A DNA stretch of 64,000 nt from Kiritimatiellia bacterium (GTDB lineage: Bacteria; Verrucomicrobiota; Kiritimatiellia; CAIVKH01): contig JANWZO010000006.1 in assembly GCA_025054615.1 (NCBI GenBank), positions 87,711 to 151,710 on the forward strand, in the 5' to 3' direction. Both the position numbers and the translations under genes were made by a program. The notes under the pieces were generated by a model that was not told the DNA's origin, ran no database searches, and saw nothing but the letters and a program-made list of their open reading frames with translations. Positions 28,351 to 37,180 of this stretch are shown here, piece by piece. Every line of letters starts with the position of its first letter. Position 1 is the first letter of the stretch.

Positions 28351-29379
28351 ATGAACCGATCCTCATCCGCCTACTCCGCCGCCGGCGTTGATATCGACGC
28401 CAAAATGTCCGTCCTCGCGAGGTTGAAAAAACGAATCGCCGCCACGCGCACTGCAGGAGTGACCGGCGCATGGGGTTCCTTCGGCGGATTGTTTCGGTCG
28501 CCAGGCAAGAGCCACCTGCTGGTCAGCAGTACCGACGGCGTGGGGACCAAGTTGAAGGTTGCGGTCCGCGCAGGTCGGCACGACACCGTCGGCCGGGACC
28601 TCGTCAATCATTGTGTCAACGACATTCTCGTCCAAGGCGCCAGGCCGCTGTTTTTTCTGGATTACATCGGCATGAGTCGGATCGATGCGCCGGTGTTGGA
28701 ACAAATCGTCGGGGGCATTTGTGCCGCCTGCAAGGAAAACGGCTGTGCACTGATTGGCGGTGAAACGGCCGAATTGCCAGACCTCTATCCGGACGGCGAG
28801 TACGACCTTGTCGGGACCATCGTCGGCTCGGTCAAACGCTCAGAGCTCATCACGGGCGAGGAGATTCGCCGCGGGGACGTCCTGATCGGGCTGCCCTCCA
28901 GCGGCCTTCACACCAACGGCTACTCGCTCGCTCGGGCGGTTGTCTTCCGCAAGGCGCAACTCGAGTGCGATGACATCTTTCCCGGGACTGACCAAACCGT
29001 CGCCGATGTCCTTCTCGCTGTCCACCGCAGCTACCTCAAACCGGTCTCAGCGTTGATGAAAAAAATTCGCATCCGCGGCATGGCCCACATCACGGGCGGA
29101 GGCTTCCCGGACAATCTTCCCCGCATCCTGCCCCGCCGGGTCAATGCGGTCATCGACCGTTCGGCGTGGTCGCCTCCGGCCGTCTTCCAGTTCATCCAGG
29201 AAACCGGCGGCATCGACCGGGACGAGATGTACCGCGTGTTCAACATGGGCATCGGTTTGGTGATCGTGGTTCGACCGGAGGACGAATCACGCGCCTTGTC
29301 CATCCTCGTAAAATCTGGCGAATCCCCCTGTGTCATCGGCCGAATTGAGCGGGGCAGCGGCAAGGCGATCCTTCTCTGA
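28351..29379 (+). CDS. purM: Phosphoribosylformylglycinamidine cyclo-ligase PurM (AIR synthetase)
   Basis: A 342-residue ATP-dependent enzyme of step five of purine synthesis. Family stretches: STDGVGTKLKVA, VNHCVNDILVQGARPLFFLD, GCALIGGETAELPDLY, LPSSGLHTNGYSLAR and ITGGGFPDNLPRILP. The C-terminal domain has MYRVFNMGIGLVIV. It is 3 bp after purB, forming a purBM pair, and its stop is 16 bp before bioF. Confidence 0.96.
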   Translation: MNRSSSAYSAAGVDIDAKMSVLARLKKRIAATRTAGVTGAWGSFGGLFRSPGKSHLLVSSTDGVGTKLKVAVRAGRHDTVGRDLVNHCVNDILVQGARPLFFLDYIGMSRIDAPVLEQIVGGICAACKENGCALIGGETAELPDLYPDGEYDLVGTIVGSVKRSELITGEEIRRGDVLIGLPSSGLHTNGYSLARAVVFRKAQLECDDIFPGTDQTVADVLLAVHRSYLKPVSALMKKIRIRGMAHITGGGFPDNLPRILPRRVNAVIDRSAWSPPAVFQFIQETGGIDRDEMYRVFNMGIGLVIVVRPEDESRALSILVKSGESPCVIGRIERGSGKAILL

Positions 29380-29395
29380 CGGCATATCCGTTTTA

Positions 29396-30553
29396 ATGCC
29401 CGATTGGATCGAGCACGCCTTAGAAGAGATTCGCTCGAGGTCCGAGTGGCGGTCGATCGAATCCTGGAGCGCTCCCGGTCCATATCTGGAAAGGGAAGGC
29501 CGTCGATTTCTCAATCTGGCGAGCAACGACTATCTGGGCCTCAGCGCACACCCGAGCGTTCGCGAAGCGGCCGCTCGCGCGGCCCGCGAAGTCGCCCCAG
29601 GTTCCACGGCGTCGCGCCTGCTCGCCGGATCGACTGACCTTCATATTCGTTTCGAAGGTCTTCTCGCGCAGTGGCGCGGCCATCCCGCCGCGCTGACTTT
29701 CAGCAGCGGGTATCTTGCCGCCCTTGGGGTGATTCCCATCCTCGCGGAACACGGAGACCTCATCCTCGCGGACCGCCTGAGTCACGCCTGTCTGCTGGAT
29801 GCCGTGCGGCTCAGCGGCGCCCGCTTCTTCCGTTTCCGCCACAATGACCTCCACGACCTGGTCCGCCGTCTAGAACGCCGCCGTGACTACCGGAGGTGTC
29901 TGATCGTCACCGAATCCGTGTTCAGCATGGATGGCGATTCCCCGCCCCTCCCCCAACTCCTCGAAGTCGCGCGCCAATACGAAGCCATCTTGCTCGTCGA
30001 CGAAGCCCATGCGCTCGGCGTGCTGGGTCCCCGGGGCGCCGGCCTGACGGCAGATGAGCCCGCAAGCGGATCCTTTCTGATTTCCATGGGCACGATGGGC
30101 AAATCACTCGGCGCCGCCGGCGGCTTCGTCACCTGCTCGACGAACATGCGGGATCTCCTCGTCAACCGTGCAAGAACCTTCATCTTCGATACAGCCCCTC
30201 CTCCGCCCGTCATCGCGGCCGCAGAGGCGTCCGTCCGGCTGATCCAAGCCAATCCACATTGGCCAGCCGAGCTCTGCCGAAAAGCCACGTCATTGCGCGA
30301 ACGCCTTGCCAACGCCGGGATCTCCGTCGGGTCCGCGACCAGCCATATCTTGCCCGTCTTTGTCGGCGACAACGAGAAGGCTCTGCGGATCGCTGCCTTT
30401 TTGAAGGAAGAGGGAATACTGGCGCCGGCGATACGTCCGCCGACCGTTCCGGCGGGCACCGCCCGCCTGCGTCTGTCAGTGAGCCTCGCCCATGACGATC
30501 GCGACCTGGAGCGGGCGGCTCAGTGCATCGTCCACGCCTTCGAGCAATGTTGA
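29396..30553 (+). CDS. bioF: 8-amino-7-oxononanoate synthase BioF
   Basis: A 385-residue PLP enzyme joining pimeloyl-ACP/CoA and alanine in biotin synthesis. Motifs: LNLASNDYLGLS near the N-terminus, TFSSGYLAALG, VDEAHALGVLGPRGAG and the PLP lysine in MGTMGKSLGAAGGF. The ATG at 29396 gives the usual length; a longer frame overlaps purM. Its stop overlaps the next start. Confidence 0.95.
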   Translation: MPDWIEHALEEIRSRSEWRSIESWSAPGPYLEREGRRFLNLASNDYLGLSAHPSVREAAARAAREVAPGSTASRLLAGSTDLHIRFEGLLAQWRGHPAALTFSSGYLAALGVIPILAEHGDLILADRLSHACLLDAVRLSGARFFRFRHNDLHDLVRRLERRRDYRRCLIVTESVFSMDGDSPPLPQLLEVARQYEAILLVDEAHALGVLGPRGAGLTADEPASGSFLISMGTMGKSLGAAGGFVTCSTNMRDLLVNRARTFIFDTAPPPPVIAAAEASVRLIQANPHWPAELCRKATSLRERLANAGISVGSATSHILPVFVGDNEKALRIAAFLKEEGILAPAIRPPTVPAGTARLRLSVSLAHDDRDLERAAQCIVHAFEQC

Positions 30554-31203
30554 CCCGCGCCTTTCTGTTTTCTGGATGGGCGTTTCCGGAATCCTCCCTG
30601 GAGCCGATTGTCCGCGCGGCGGGGCTGGAGCTCGAAATGATCGATCCAGGCCGCGCCGATCTCTGGATCGGGTGGTCGCTCGGCGCCATCCGCGCATTGG
30701 AGAAAGCCGCCGATAAGCCGTTGATTTTGATCTCGGCCAGCGCGCGCTTTTGCGGCGATGGCGATTGGCCCGGCCTCTCGATCGCCCGGGTACGTGCGCT
30801 GAGGCGCCTGCTCAGCCAGAATCCCGAGGACGCACTGTCTCGCTTCCACCAACTCACATCGCCCCACGCGGCCCCGGAAACGATAGCAACCCGTGTCCGC
30901 TCAAGCATTGCCATTGGGATCGATCCGCTGTTGAATGGGCTTATGGAGCTCGAACGGATCGATGCCCGAGCCCGGCTTCCAACATGCCGTGTGCCCGCGT
31001 TGTTCTTGCATGGGACGCGCGATGCGGTGATCCCAGCAGACGCTGGACGCAGGACAGCAGCGCTCATGCCCAACGCCCGATTCCTCGAGCATCCGCACGG
31101 GGACCATGACCTGCCGCTGTCCGACCCGGAATGGCTCGTCGGTCGGATCCGAGATTACCTCGCCACTCTTGAGTTCGGGCACAAATCGCCGACCTCCATA
31201 TGA
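30547..31203 (+). CDS. Short alpha/beta hydrolase, BioH/BioV-like pimeloyl-ACP esterase
   Basis: A 218-residue hydrolase. The nucleophile elbow is GWSLGAI (about 40-46), the acid HGTRDAVIP and the His HPHGDHDLPL, giving a full Ser-Asp-His triad. The protein is shorter than E. coli BioH (256 residues) and has only a small lid, but its place between bioF and bioC argues that it releases pimeloyl-ACP methyl ester for biotin synthesis. It overlaps bioF by 7 bp and bioC by 4 bp. Confidence 0.78.
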   Translation: MLTRAFLFSGWAFPESSLEPIVRAAGLELEMIDPGRADLWIGWSLGAIRALEKAADKPLILISASARFCGDGDWPGLSIARVRALRRLLSQNPEDALSRFHQLTSPHAAPETIATRVRSSIAIGIDPLLNGLMELERIDARARLPTCRVPALFLHGTRDAVIPADAGRRTAALMPNARFLEHPHGDHDLPLSDPEWLVGRIRDYLATLEFGHKSPTSI

Positions 31204-31997
31204 AAACGACCGCACTGGATCGCCACCAGCGCGCGCGTTTCTCCGCAGCGGCTCCGACTTATGAGGATGCCGCGCTGGTCCAGCGGCAGGCGGCGGATCG
31301 ACTGCTGGAGAGATGGCCCGACTCGACGCCGCCGACCCGCGTTCTCGATGTGGGCTGCGGCACAGGCCACCTGACCCGTCGAATCGCCGAAAAATGGCCC
31401 GGAGCCATCGTCATCGGAATCGACCACGCGCCAGGGATGATCGAAGAGGCCCGACGACGAACCGATACCCACGCGCGAATCCTCTTCGTTTGCGAGGACG
31501 CATTCAGGTTCCGGCCCGATGAATCGTTCGACGCCGTGCTCAGCTCAAGCACCTTGCACTGGCTACAACCCATCGATGAGGCGTGCAGGGCATTCGCGGG
31601 TTATCTGCGGCAGGCAGGCCGGATTGGCGTCTCGCTCATGCTTTCCGGGACGCTTCGCGAATTGAAGGAGGCGCGCCGCGCCATCGCACCCGATGCGTCC
31701 CCCCCGGCCGACCTGCCAACGGAACCCAGCGTCGAAAAGGCCCTACGATCTGCAGGCTTTCACTTGGACGCTATCGACGTGGAGGAACATGTCGTTCTCC
31801 GTCCCTCCATTCGAGAGATTTTCGACATGCTTCGAAAATCTGGAGTGACCGGAGGTATTTTTTCCAGAGGCGATCGCCCGTTGAACCGGCGGGAGTTGAT
31901 TCGCGTCGCAGAGTGGTATGAGCAAAATTATCGCGATGCGGAGGGCGTCCGTGCAACCTATCGGATCGGGTATTACTGGGGGCGCCTCGATATTTGA
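31200..31997 (+). CDS. bioC: Malonyl-ACP O-methyltransferase BioC
   Basis: A 265-residue SAM-dependent methyltransferase that masks malonyl-ACP to start pimelate synthesis. RFSAAAPTYEDAALVQRQAA is the BioC N-terminal pattern, VLDVGCGTGHLTRRIA is SAM motif I, and DAVLSSSTLHWL with the C-terminal GVTGG fit the family. It is coupled by ATGA overlap to the upstream hydrolase and overlaps bioD. Confidence 0.93.
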   Translation: MKTTALDRHQRARFSAAAPTYEDAALVQRQAADRLLERWPDSTPPTRVLDVGCGTGHLTRRIAEKWPGAIVIGIDHAPGMIEEARRRTDTHARILFVCEDAFRFRPDESFDAVLSSSTLHWLQPIDEACRAFAGYLRQAGRIGVSLMLSGTLRELKEARRAIAPDASPPADLPTEPSVEKALRSAGFHLDAIDVEEHVVLRPSIREIFDMLRKSGVTGGIFSRGDRPLNRRELIRVAEWYEQNYRDAEGVRATYRIGYYWGRLDI

Positions 31998-32673
31998 CCG
32001 GGGCGTCATTGTCGCGGGCACTGACACGGGAGTCGGGAAAACATTTGTCACTGCCGTGGTTCTCTGCTCTGTTCGGCGGCGCGGCCTTCGCGCGGTACCC
32101 ATGAAGCCGGTTCAGACGGGGTGCTTGCCTGATCGCCGCGCGCCAGATCTGGATTTTTGTTTGGAGGCCGCCGGGCTTCGGACAGAGCCCGCCCTTTACG
32201 ACCTGCTGGCGCCTTACCGCTTTTTGCTGCCTGCCTCGCCACACCTCGCGGCGGCGCGCGAAGGTGCGACCGTTTCCCTCGAGCACGTCGTCCGCTGTGT
32301 CCGCGAGGTCCAATCCCGAGGACTTATTCCGATTATCGAGGCGGCGGGCGGGCTCCTCGTGCCGTGGACGGAAGAATGCCTCCAAATCGATGCCCTCATG
32401 CGCCTGGACCTGCCGTGGATCCTGGTGGCCCGCGCCGGGCTTGGCACGCTCAACCACACGCTGCTGTCGGTAGAAGCACTACAGGCGCGCGGCGGGATAT
32501 TGGCGCGCATTTATTTGAACGACACCCGAGGGTCGCCCGGGCTTATCGAGGAGGATAACGCACGAATTTTGAGACAGTTTCTCCCCCGGGTCGATATTCG
32601 ACAGATTCCCTTCACCGCGGACCCGTCGCCAGCTTCTGCTGCCGCGATCGCTGCAGAATTCGAACCGGGCTGA
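31951..32673 (+). CDS. bioD: Dethiobiotin synthetase BioD
   Basis: A 240-residue ATP-dependent carboxylase making dethiobiotin from DAPA. The P-loop is VAGTDTGVGKTFVTA, followed by KPVQTGC and IIEAAGGLLVPWTEE. The start is uncertain: GTG at 31951 has GGAGG six bases upstream and gives a usual length; ATG at 31918 would add 11 residues and lacks a site. The gene overlaps bioC by at least 47 bp. bioA and bioB are not in the window. Confidence 0.92.
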   Translation: MQPIGSGITGGASIFDRGVIVAGTDTGVGKTFVTAVVLCSVRRRGLRAVPMKPVQTGCLPDRRAPDLDFCLEAAGLRTEPALYDLLAPYRFLLPASPHLAAAREGATVSLEHVVRCVREVQSRGLIPIIEAAGGLLVPWTEECLQIDALMRLDLPWILVARAGLGTLNHTLLSVEALQARGGILARIYLNDTRGSPGLIEEDNARILRQFLPRVDIRQIPFTADPSPASAAAIAAEFEPG

Positions 32674-33798
32674 TCAGCGCATCCGGTATAGAAGAACCCC
32701 GCCCGCAATTTGCGCGCCGATCACCGGAATCCAGGCGATCAAATCCGGCCGGTATTCGGGGTATTTCACCAGAGAATTCGCCACCACGATGAACAGGTAA
32801 AAGACGAACACCAGCAGCAGGCTGATGCCCACGCCGATGGTGGATTCCTTCCGTTTGGACCGCATGCCCAGTGGAATGGCCAGCAACGTGAAGGCAAAGC
32901 AGGAAATCGACAGCGCCAACCGCTTGTTGGCCTCGACTGCCACACTCATCCGCTGCCGATCGACATCTTCCGCCTTGAGTTCGGGAAAGCCTTTCCTGAC
33001 ATCCTGCATGGCCTCAATCAGCTCCCGAAATGTCATGTCCGAAACCTTCCGGCGCACAGGTCTCCTCTGCAGGTCGGCAAAATCAAGGCGGATGGGATAA
33101 TGGCTCGCATTGAGGTAGTGCGTCTGGCCGGCCTCACGCCCTTTCTTTTCCCGGCGGTCGATACGCACCTCATAGAGGTCAATGAACATGACTTTTGCCT
33201 GGCGGTCGGTTCGGATCGCGCCGTGCTTGGCGCGGATGTGCGTGTCGGCGCCCTGAGCGCCCAGTTCGTAAACAATCACATCCGTCACGCGGTTTCCCGA
33301 CCGCTCGCCAACGTAAATGCTGAGGCCCGGGAAATCCTTCACAAAACGCCCCGCCTCCAGCAGGTTCACCGGATCCTCCACCCCCAGTTGCACCAGGACC
33401 TTTCGCATCGCGTGCCGGGCGCGGGGCGCTATCTCCGCCGTGATCCATATGCAGAGCAGCGACAGCAACACAGACAGCAGGATGATGGGCGCGATAATTT
33501 GCCAAAGGCTCATGCCGGAGGCGCGCATGGCCGTCAGCTCCCCGTCGAAGGAGAGCCGGCCGAACAGCAGCAGCGTCGCCGTCAGCACACTCATCGGCAG
33601 CGTAAAGGTAAGAAGGTATGGAACATTCAGGGCAAAGATCTGGAGGAGGATGGACCCGGATACGCCGCGCGCGCCCAGGTCGATGGCTCGCACTACGGCA
33701 CCGAGACTCATCACGAACGTGATGACCAGCAGCGTCATCCCGAACGCGATGAGATAGTCCGTCATCAGGTAACGGTGCAGGACACGCACAACCGTCAC
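32674..33798 (-). CDS. LptF/LptG family LPS-export permease
   Basis: A 374-residue YjgP/YjgQ protein with three N-terminal membrane helices (about 13-33, 47-72, 95-118), a periplasmic beta-jellyroll domain (about 130-255) and three C-terminal helices. LLRRY-like opening VLHRYLMTDYLIAFGMTLL supports the GTG start at 33798, which overlaps the folD stop (GTGA). These permeases extract LPS from the inner membrane with LptB. Only one permease is here; F or G cannot be assigned. Confidence 0.9.
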   Translation of the reverse strand: MTVVRVLHRYLMTDYLIAFGMTLLVITFVMSLGAVVRAIDLGARGVSGSILLQIFALNVPYLLTFTLPMSVLTATLLLFGRLSFDGELTAMRASGMSLWQIIAPIILLSVLLSLLCIWITAEIAPRARHAMRKVLVQLGVEDPVNLLEAGRFVKDFPGLSIYVGERSGNRVTDVIVYELGAQGADTHIRAKHGAIRTDRQAKVMFIDLYEVRIDRREKKGREAGQTHYLNASHYPIRLDFADLQRRPVRRKVSDMTFRELIEAMQDVRKGFPELKAEDVDRQRMSVAVEANKRLALSISCFAFTLLAIPLGMRSKRKESTIGVGISLLLVFVFYLFIVVANSLVKYPEYRPDLIAWIPVIGAQIAGGVLLYRMR

Positions 33799-34691
33799 CC
33801 CTCCGGCGCCAGGCCCTCCAGCCTACGGGCCGCTTTGACAGTGTTGAACAGCAGCATGGCGATGGTCATCGGCCCTACGCCGCCAGGCACGGGCGTAATT
33901 GCGGAGGCGCGATGCAGGAGACTGTCAAAATCGACGTCACCCACGAGCCGATATCCCCTCGGGTGCGACGGATCCTCGACACGATTCACCCCGACATCAA
34001 TGACCACCGCCCCCGGCCGCACCATGTCCGCGGTCAGCGTCCCAGGTCGCCCCGCCGCCGCGATCACAATATCCGCGCGGCGCGTGTGTTCCGCCAGATC
34101 CCGACTGCCGGTGTGGCACAGCGTTACAGTCGCGTTGCCGAGCGGATGCCTCATGGAAAGAAGAATCGACAGCGGCCGCCCCACGATGTGGCTCCGACCG
34201 ATCACCACAGCGTGCGCGCCGGCTACGGTGATGCCGCTCCGGTACAGCAACTGCAAAATGCCGTGCGGCGTACACGGCCAGTACGACGGCAACCCGAGAA
34301 CCAGCCGGCCCACATTGACGGGATGAAATCCGTCGACGTCCTTGTCAGGATTTATCGTGCCGATCACTTCGTCCTGAACAGCGGGATCGGGGAGCGGGAG
34401 CTGAACAAGGATTCCGTGGATGAGCGGATCCTCGTTGAAGGCTCGAACGGCGTCGAGAATCTCCCTGCGCGCCGCTGATTCCGGCAGGTGGACCTCTTTC
34501 GAAACCATGCCGATCTCCGCGCAGGCCCGCTCCTTCGCCGTGACATACGAGCGAGAGGCCGGGTGATTGCCGACCAGCAACACGCCAAGACCCGGCACGA
34601 TTCCCCGGGCGCGGAGCGACGCAACCTCACCGGCAAGCTCATCGCGAATCTGAGCCGCCACGGCCCGGCCGTCTAAAATCCTTGCAGTCAA
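33795..34691 (-). CDS. folD: FolD, methylene-THF dehydrogenase/cyclohydrolase
   Basis: A 298-residue bifunctional enzyme of one-carbon metabolism. Motifs: SRSYVTAKERACAEIG (catalytic Lys region), ILVQLPLP, NPDKDVDGFHPVNVG, VIGRSHIVGRPLSILL and TPVPGGVGPMTIAMLL. The start is probably TTG at 34691 (GGAG eight bases upstream, giving the usual LTARILDGRAVA opening); GTG at 34715 would add eight residues. It overlaps the permease gene by 4 bp. Confidence 0.94.
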   Translation of the reverse strand: MTARILDGRAVAAQIRDELAGEVASLRARGIVPGLGVLLVGNHPASRSYVTAKERACAEIGMVSKEVHLPESAARREILDAVRAFNEDPLIHGILVQLPLPDPAVQDEVIGTINPDKDVDGFHPVNVGRLVLGLPSYWPCTPHGILQLLYRSGITVAGAHAVVIGRSHIVGRPLSILLSMRHPLGNATVTLCHTGSRDLAEHTRRADIVIAAAGRPGTLTADMVRPGAVVIDVGVNRVEDPSHPRGYRLVGDVDFDSLLHRASAITPVPGGVGPMTIAMLLFNTVKAARRLEGLAPEG

Positions 34692-35427
34692 GCAATCTAC
34701 TCCATTGAAAAGCACTCAACGCTAACGACTTTCATTCGGCTTCGCAACCCTGGCGAGCATGTTTGTCATGAAGCTTTGAAAATGTGCCCTTGCGAACTCG
34801 CTAGAAAAGTCCCCGTGGCGGCGAAGGGAGAACCGCGACAATGAGAGAACTTCGAAGGAATGAGAACGCGCGACCGAAACTGAAGGCGTCGGCGATAAGG
34901 GAAGGAATGCTTGAGGGTATGCCGAACGAGACGCGGAGTTTAAAGCGGCAGCTCCGTCTTCAGCGTCATCTTGTTAATACGTAGCCAGGCTCGATGAGCC
35001 CGGAGGTTCGATCTCGGAATGTCCGAGGTCAACGACGCCGACTACATATTCCGTTGTCCGCTGTAGCCGGGGGGCGTAAGCCTGGGAAATTTCCGGCACC
35101 GACGACGCCGGCTGGAGTGTCTCCCTAAATGTCTTATTTACTGTCGCCAACGGCTCGGATTAAGAACTGCGATATAGATGAACAGATTCGGGGCGGGGAG
35201 GCGCGCTCACACGCTAAGGACGAGCGATGATAATTTCGAGCGTGACGATGAAGATAAAGAATACATCTCAGGTCAGAGTGCAGGTTGAGAGGGAATTCAA
35301 ACAGCGACGGTCTGGAGGGGCAAGCGGGCTAAGCGTCGGCATCGCCTCCGCCCACCCATCCGGTAAGGGGACACATCCAACGACTCAACACTGGGCACAT
35401 TTATAAGGAGTTTTGGCACGTCGCCCC
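34692..35427. other. 735-bp stretch without a recognisable gene
   Basis: No frame longer than about 60 codons lies inside, and none looks coding. Two neighbouring stems are visible: GGCTC-GAT-GAGCC (34988-35000) and GATCTCGG-AATGT-CCGAGGTC (35010-35030, one wobble pair), followed by a GC-rich part with palindrome GGAAATTTCC (35085-35094). I could not fit it to tmRNA, RNase P, SRP or 6S RNA. Confidence 0.5.
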
Positions 35428-37158
35428 TCACCGTCGCGGAACGTGGTCACCATAGCCGTACGGAAGAGAGAGCCCGTAGCGGCCACCAAACGACCGGATT
35501 TCCTCCGCGAGCTGGGGGTCTCCCGACCGAGCATGCTCGCTGATGAGATGGAGGACCCGCTGCCATGCCCAAGAAGTGCGGAGGTCAGGACCGCCCGCCG
35601 TTGCGGCCTGAAGATCGATTGAAAAAACGATGTCCATAAGTTCCCGGCCGCTGCGTCCTACAATTTGAAACGCGGCATTTGTGATGGAGCGGTCGGCGCA
35701 GCCGTACAATAGAAGCGGCCGATCTTGAAACAGCGGCGTCAGCAGCCGTGGATAAACGTCCTCTTCGCGAATGCCGCTGAACCGGTAACGAAGGTCCGCC
35801 AGAAGCGGGCGGCTCGTCTCTCGGGCGCAAGTCTCCATAGCGCCCACTAGTTGGTCGTCGTCGGGGACGATCCACGAACCGCCCCGGTTCAGAAGGCTCA
35901 ACAGGTCAAGCAAATATCGGTTCGCGCGGCGGCCGGCCCCGATGGTGAACACCGACGCCCGCCCATCGTTCGCGTGAGTGAAACGCTCCATGATTTCCGA
36001 AGTGGCCGTCATGCCCACGGTCGGCCGGCCATCTGTGATCAGAAAGACAAGCAGAGGTCGGTTCGGTTCCCTCGGCAGACGGGTGGCCGTATCGAGCGAT
36101 GCAAAAATGTCGGTGTTTCCGACCGCCCGCATCGCATCAATGAACGCGAGCGCCCGCCGCCGCGTTTGTTCGCTCATCTCAACCCAGGGTTGCTCGAAAC
36201 AAAAGGCGACTCGATCGCTGAAGGACGCGACCTGAAACCGATCGTGGCGCCCGACAAAGTCGAGCCACCTTCGCAACCCCCGTTTGCAATCGGCCAGCCG
36301 GGCCGGCGTCATACTTTCCGAGCAATCCTGAAGAAAAAGAACGTCTTTAGGCATGACGGCCAGCCGCTCCTCCGCAGGCTTTAGGCGAACGCTGAAATAG
36401 ATCGGTTCAGATTCGTCACGCGGACGAAACGCCGATACCTCGATCGAAAGGCCGGCTTCCGCAGCCCGAAGAGCATTGGTAACAGGCGGCGGATCCATCG
36501 TCAGGATGGCCAAAGGCTGCGCCGGCCGGATTTCGATTCTACCCCGCCCGGGGAGGGCGCCGGTTGTCGGCCAGCCGAGATTTCGGGCGAGGAATTCCGC
36601 GCTTTGCCCAGCGGTTCCACCTCCCCACGACGCGGGATCAGTGGCCGGTTCCACGGGCAGAGTGATGTCGGGAACCTTCGCTCGGCGTTGGATCGCCTCC
36701 GTCAATCGACGAGGTAGGCGGGCAATTCGGTCGTCGACCAAGCGATCGGTGATTTGGAGGATCTCCTCGCGGCCCTGCCAGCCAGGGGAAGCATCCGCTG
36801 GCAGTTCAGGCGGAAAGGGCGCAATGGCGCGCAGAAATTCCAGGTTCCCGGCCAGATCGGGCGGCGGGGGCGAGGGAAATGCCGCATCAACTTGCTCATC
36901 CGCCACAGCATCGAGAGCTGCAATTACCTCGGCGCCGGATGTCGATCCTTGAAATTGGCGGGGCGCCTGCTCGTCTTCAAGGAATACATCGCCAAGGGCG
37001 ATCGACGGATAATCCGGAAGATCCAGGTCGCCGACAAGTCGGCCGATGGGGATGGGAGGCAGACGCTCCAAGAGGAGCGCATGCAACACGAGGGAAAGCA
37101 ATCCTGCGGCAATGGCCGCTCGGGTACGGGCGCCCATTACGTCAGCAACCTGTTTCAT
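35428..37158 (-). CDS. VWA-domain protein with N-terminal membrane anchor
   Basis: A 576-residue protein. One hydrophobic segment near the N-terminus (RAAIAAGLLSLVLHALLLE) could be an uncleaved anchor. A Pro/Ala-rich middle (about 60-230) leads to a von Willebrand A domain (about 265-450) with the MIDAS motif FLQDCSESM (DxSxS), NTDIFASLD and FLITDGRP. A C-terminal domain follows (about 455-576). The layout resembles VWA proteins with VIT-like outputs but no VIT domain is evident. It lies 22 bp after rho; no partner MoxR ATPase is nearby. Function unknown. Confidence 0.8.
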   Translation of the reverse strand: MKQVADVMGARTRAAIAAGLLSLVLHALLLERLPPIPIGRLVGDLDLPDYPSIALGDVFLEDEQAPRQFQGSTSGAEVIAALDAVADEQVDAAFPSPPPPDLAGNLEFLRAIAPFPPELPADASPGWQGREEILQITDRLVDDRIARLPRRLTEAIQRRAKVPDITLPVEPATDPASWGGGTAGQSAEFLARNLGWPTTGALPGRGRIEIRPAQPLAILTMDPPPVTNALRAAEAGLSIEVSAFRPRDESEPIYFSVRLKPAEERLAVMPKDVLFLQDCSESMTPARLADCKRGLRRWLDFVGRHDRFQVASFSDRVAFCFEQPWVEMSEQTRRRALAFIDAMRAVGNTDIFASLDTATRLPREPNRPLLVFLITDGRPTVGMTATSEIMERFTHANDGRASVFTIGAGRRANRYLLDLLSLLNRGGSWIVPDDDQLVGAMETCARETSRPLLADLRYRFSGIREEDVYPRLLTPLFQDRPLLLYGCADRSITNAAFQIVGRSGRELMDIVFSIDLQAATAGGPDLRTSWAWQRVLHLISEHARSGDPQLAEEIRSFGGRYGLSLPYGYGDHVPRR

Positions 37159-37180
37159 GGCGCCCCGCCCGTGCCGGAAT

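Noticed and set aside
32710..34326. Plus-strand open frame of 538 codons
   Set aside because: Antisense to the LptF/G permease and folD, both with firm family motifs.
34780..35110. Possible tmRNA, RNase P, SRP or 6S RNA
   Set aside because: None of the conserved sequence blocks (for example the GAGGAAAGTCC of RNase P or the tRNA-like end of tmRNA) could be found.
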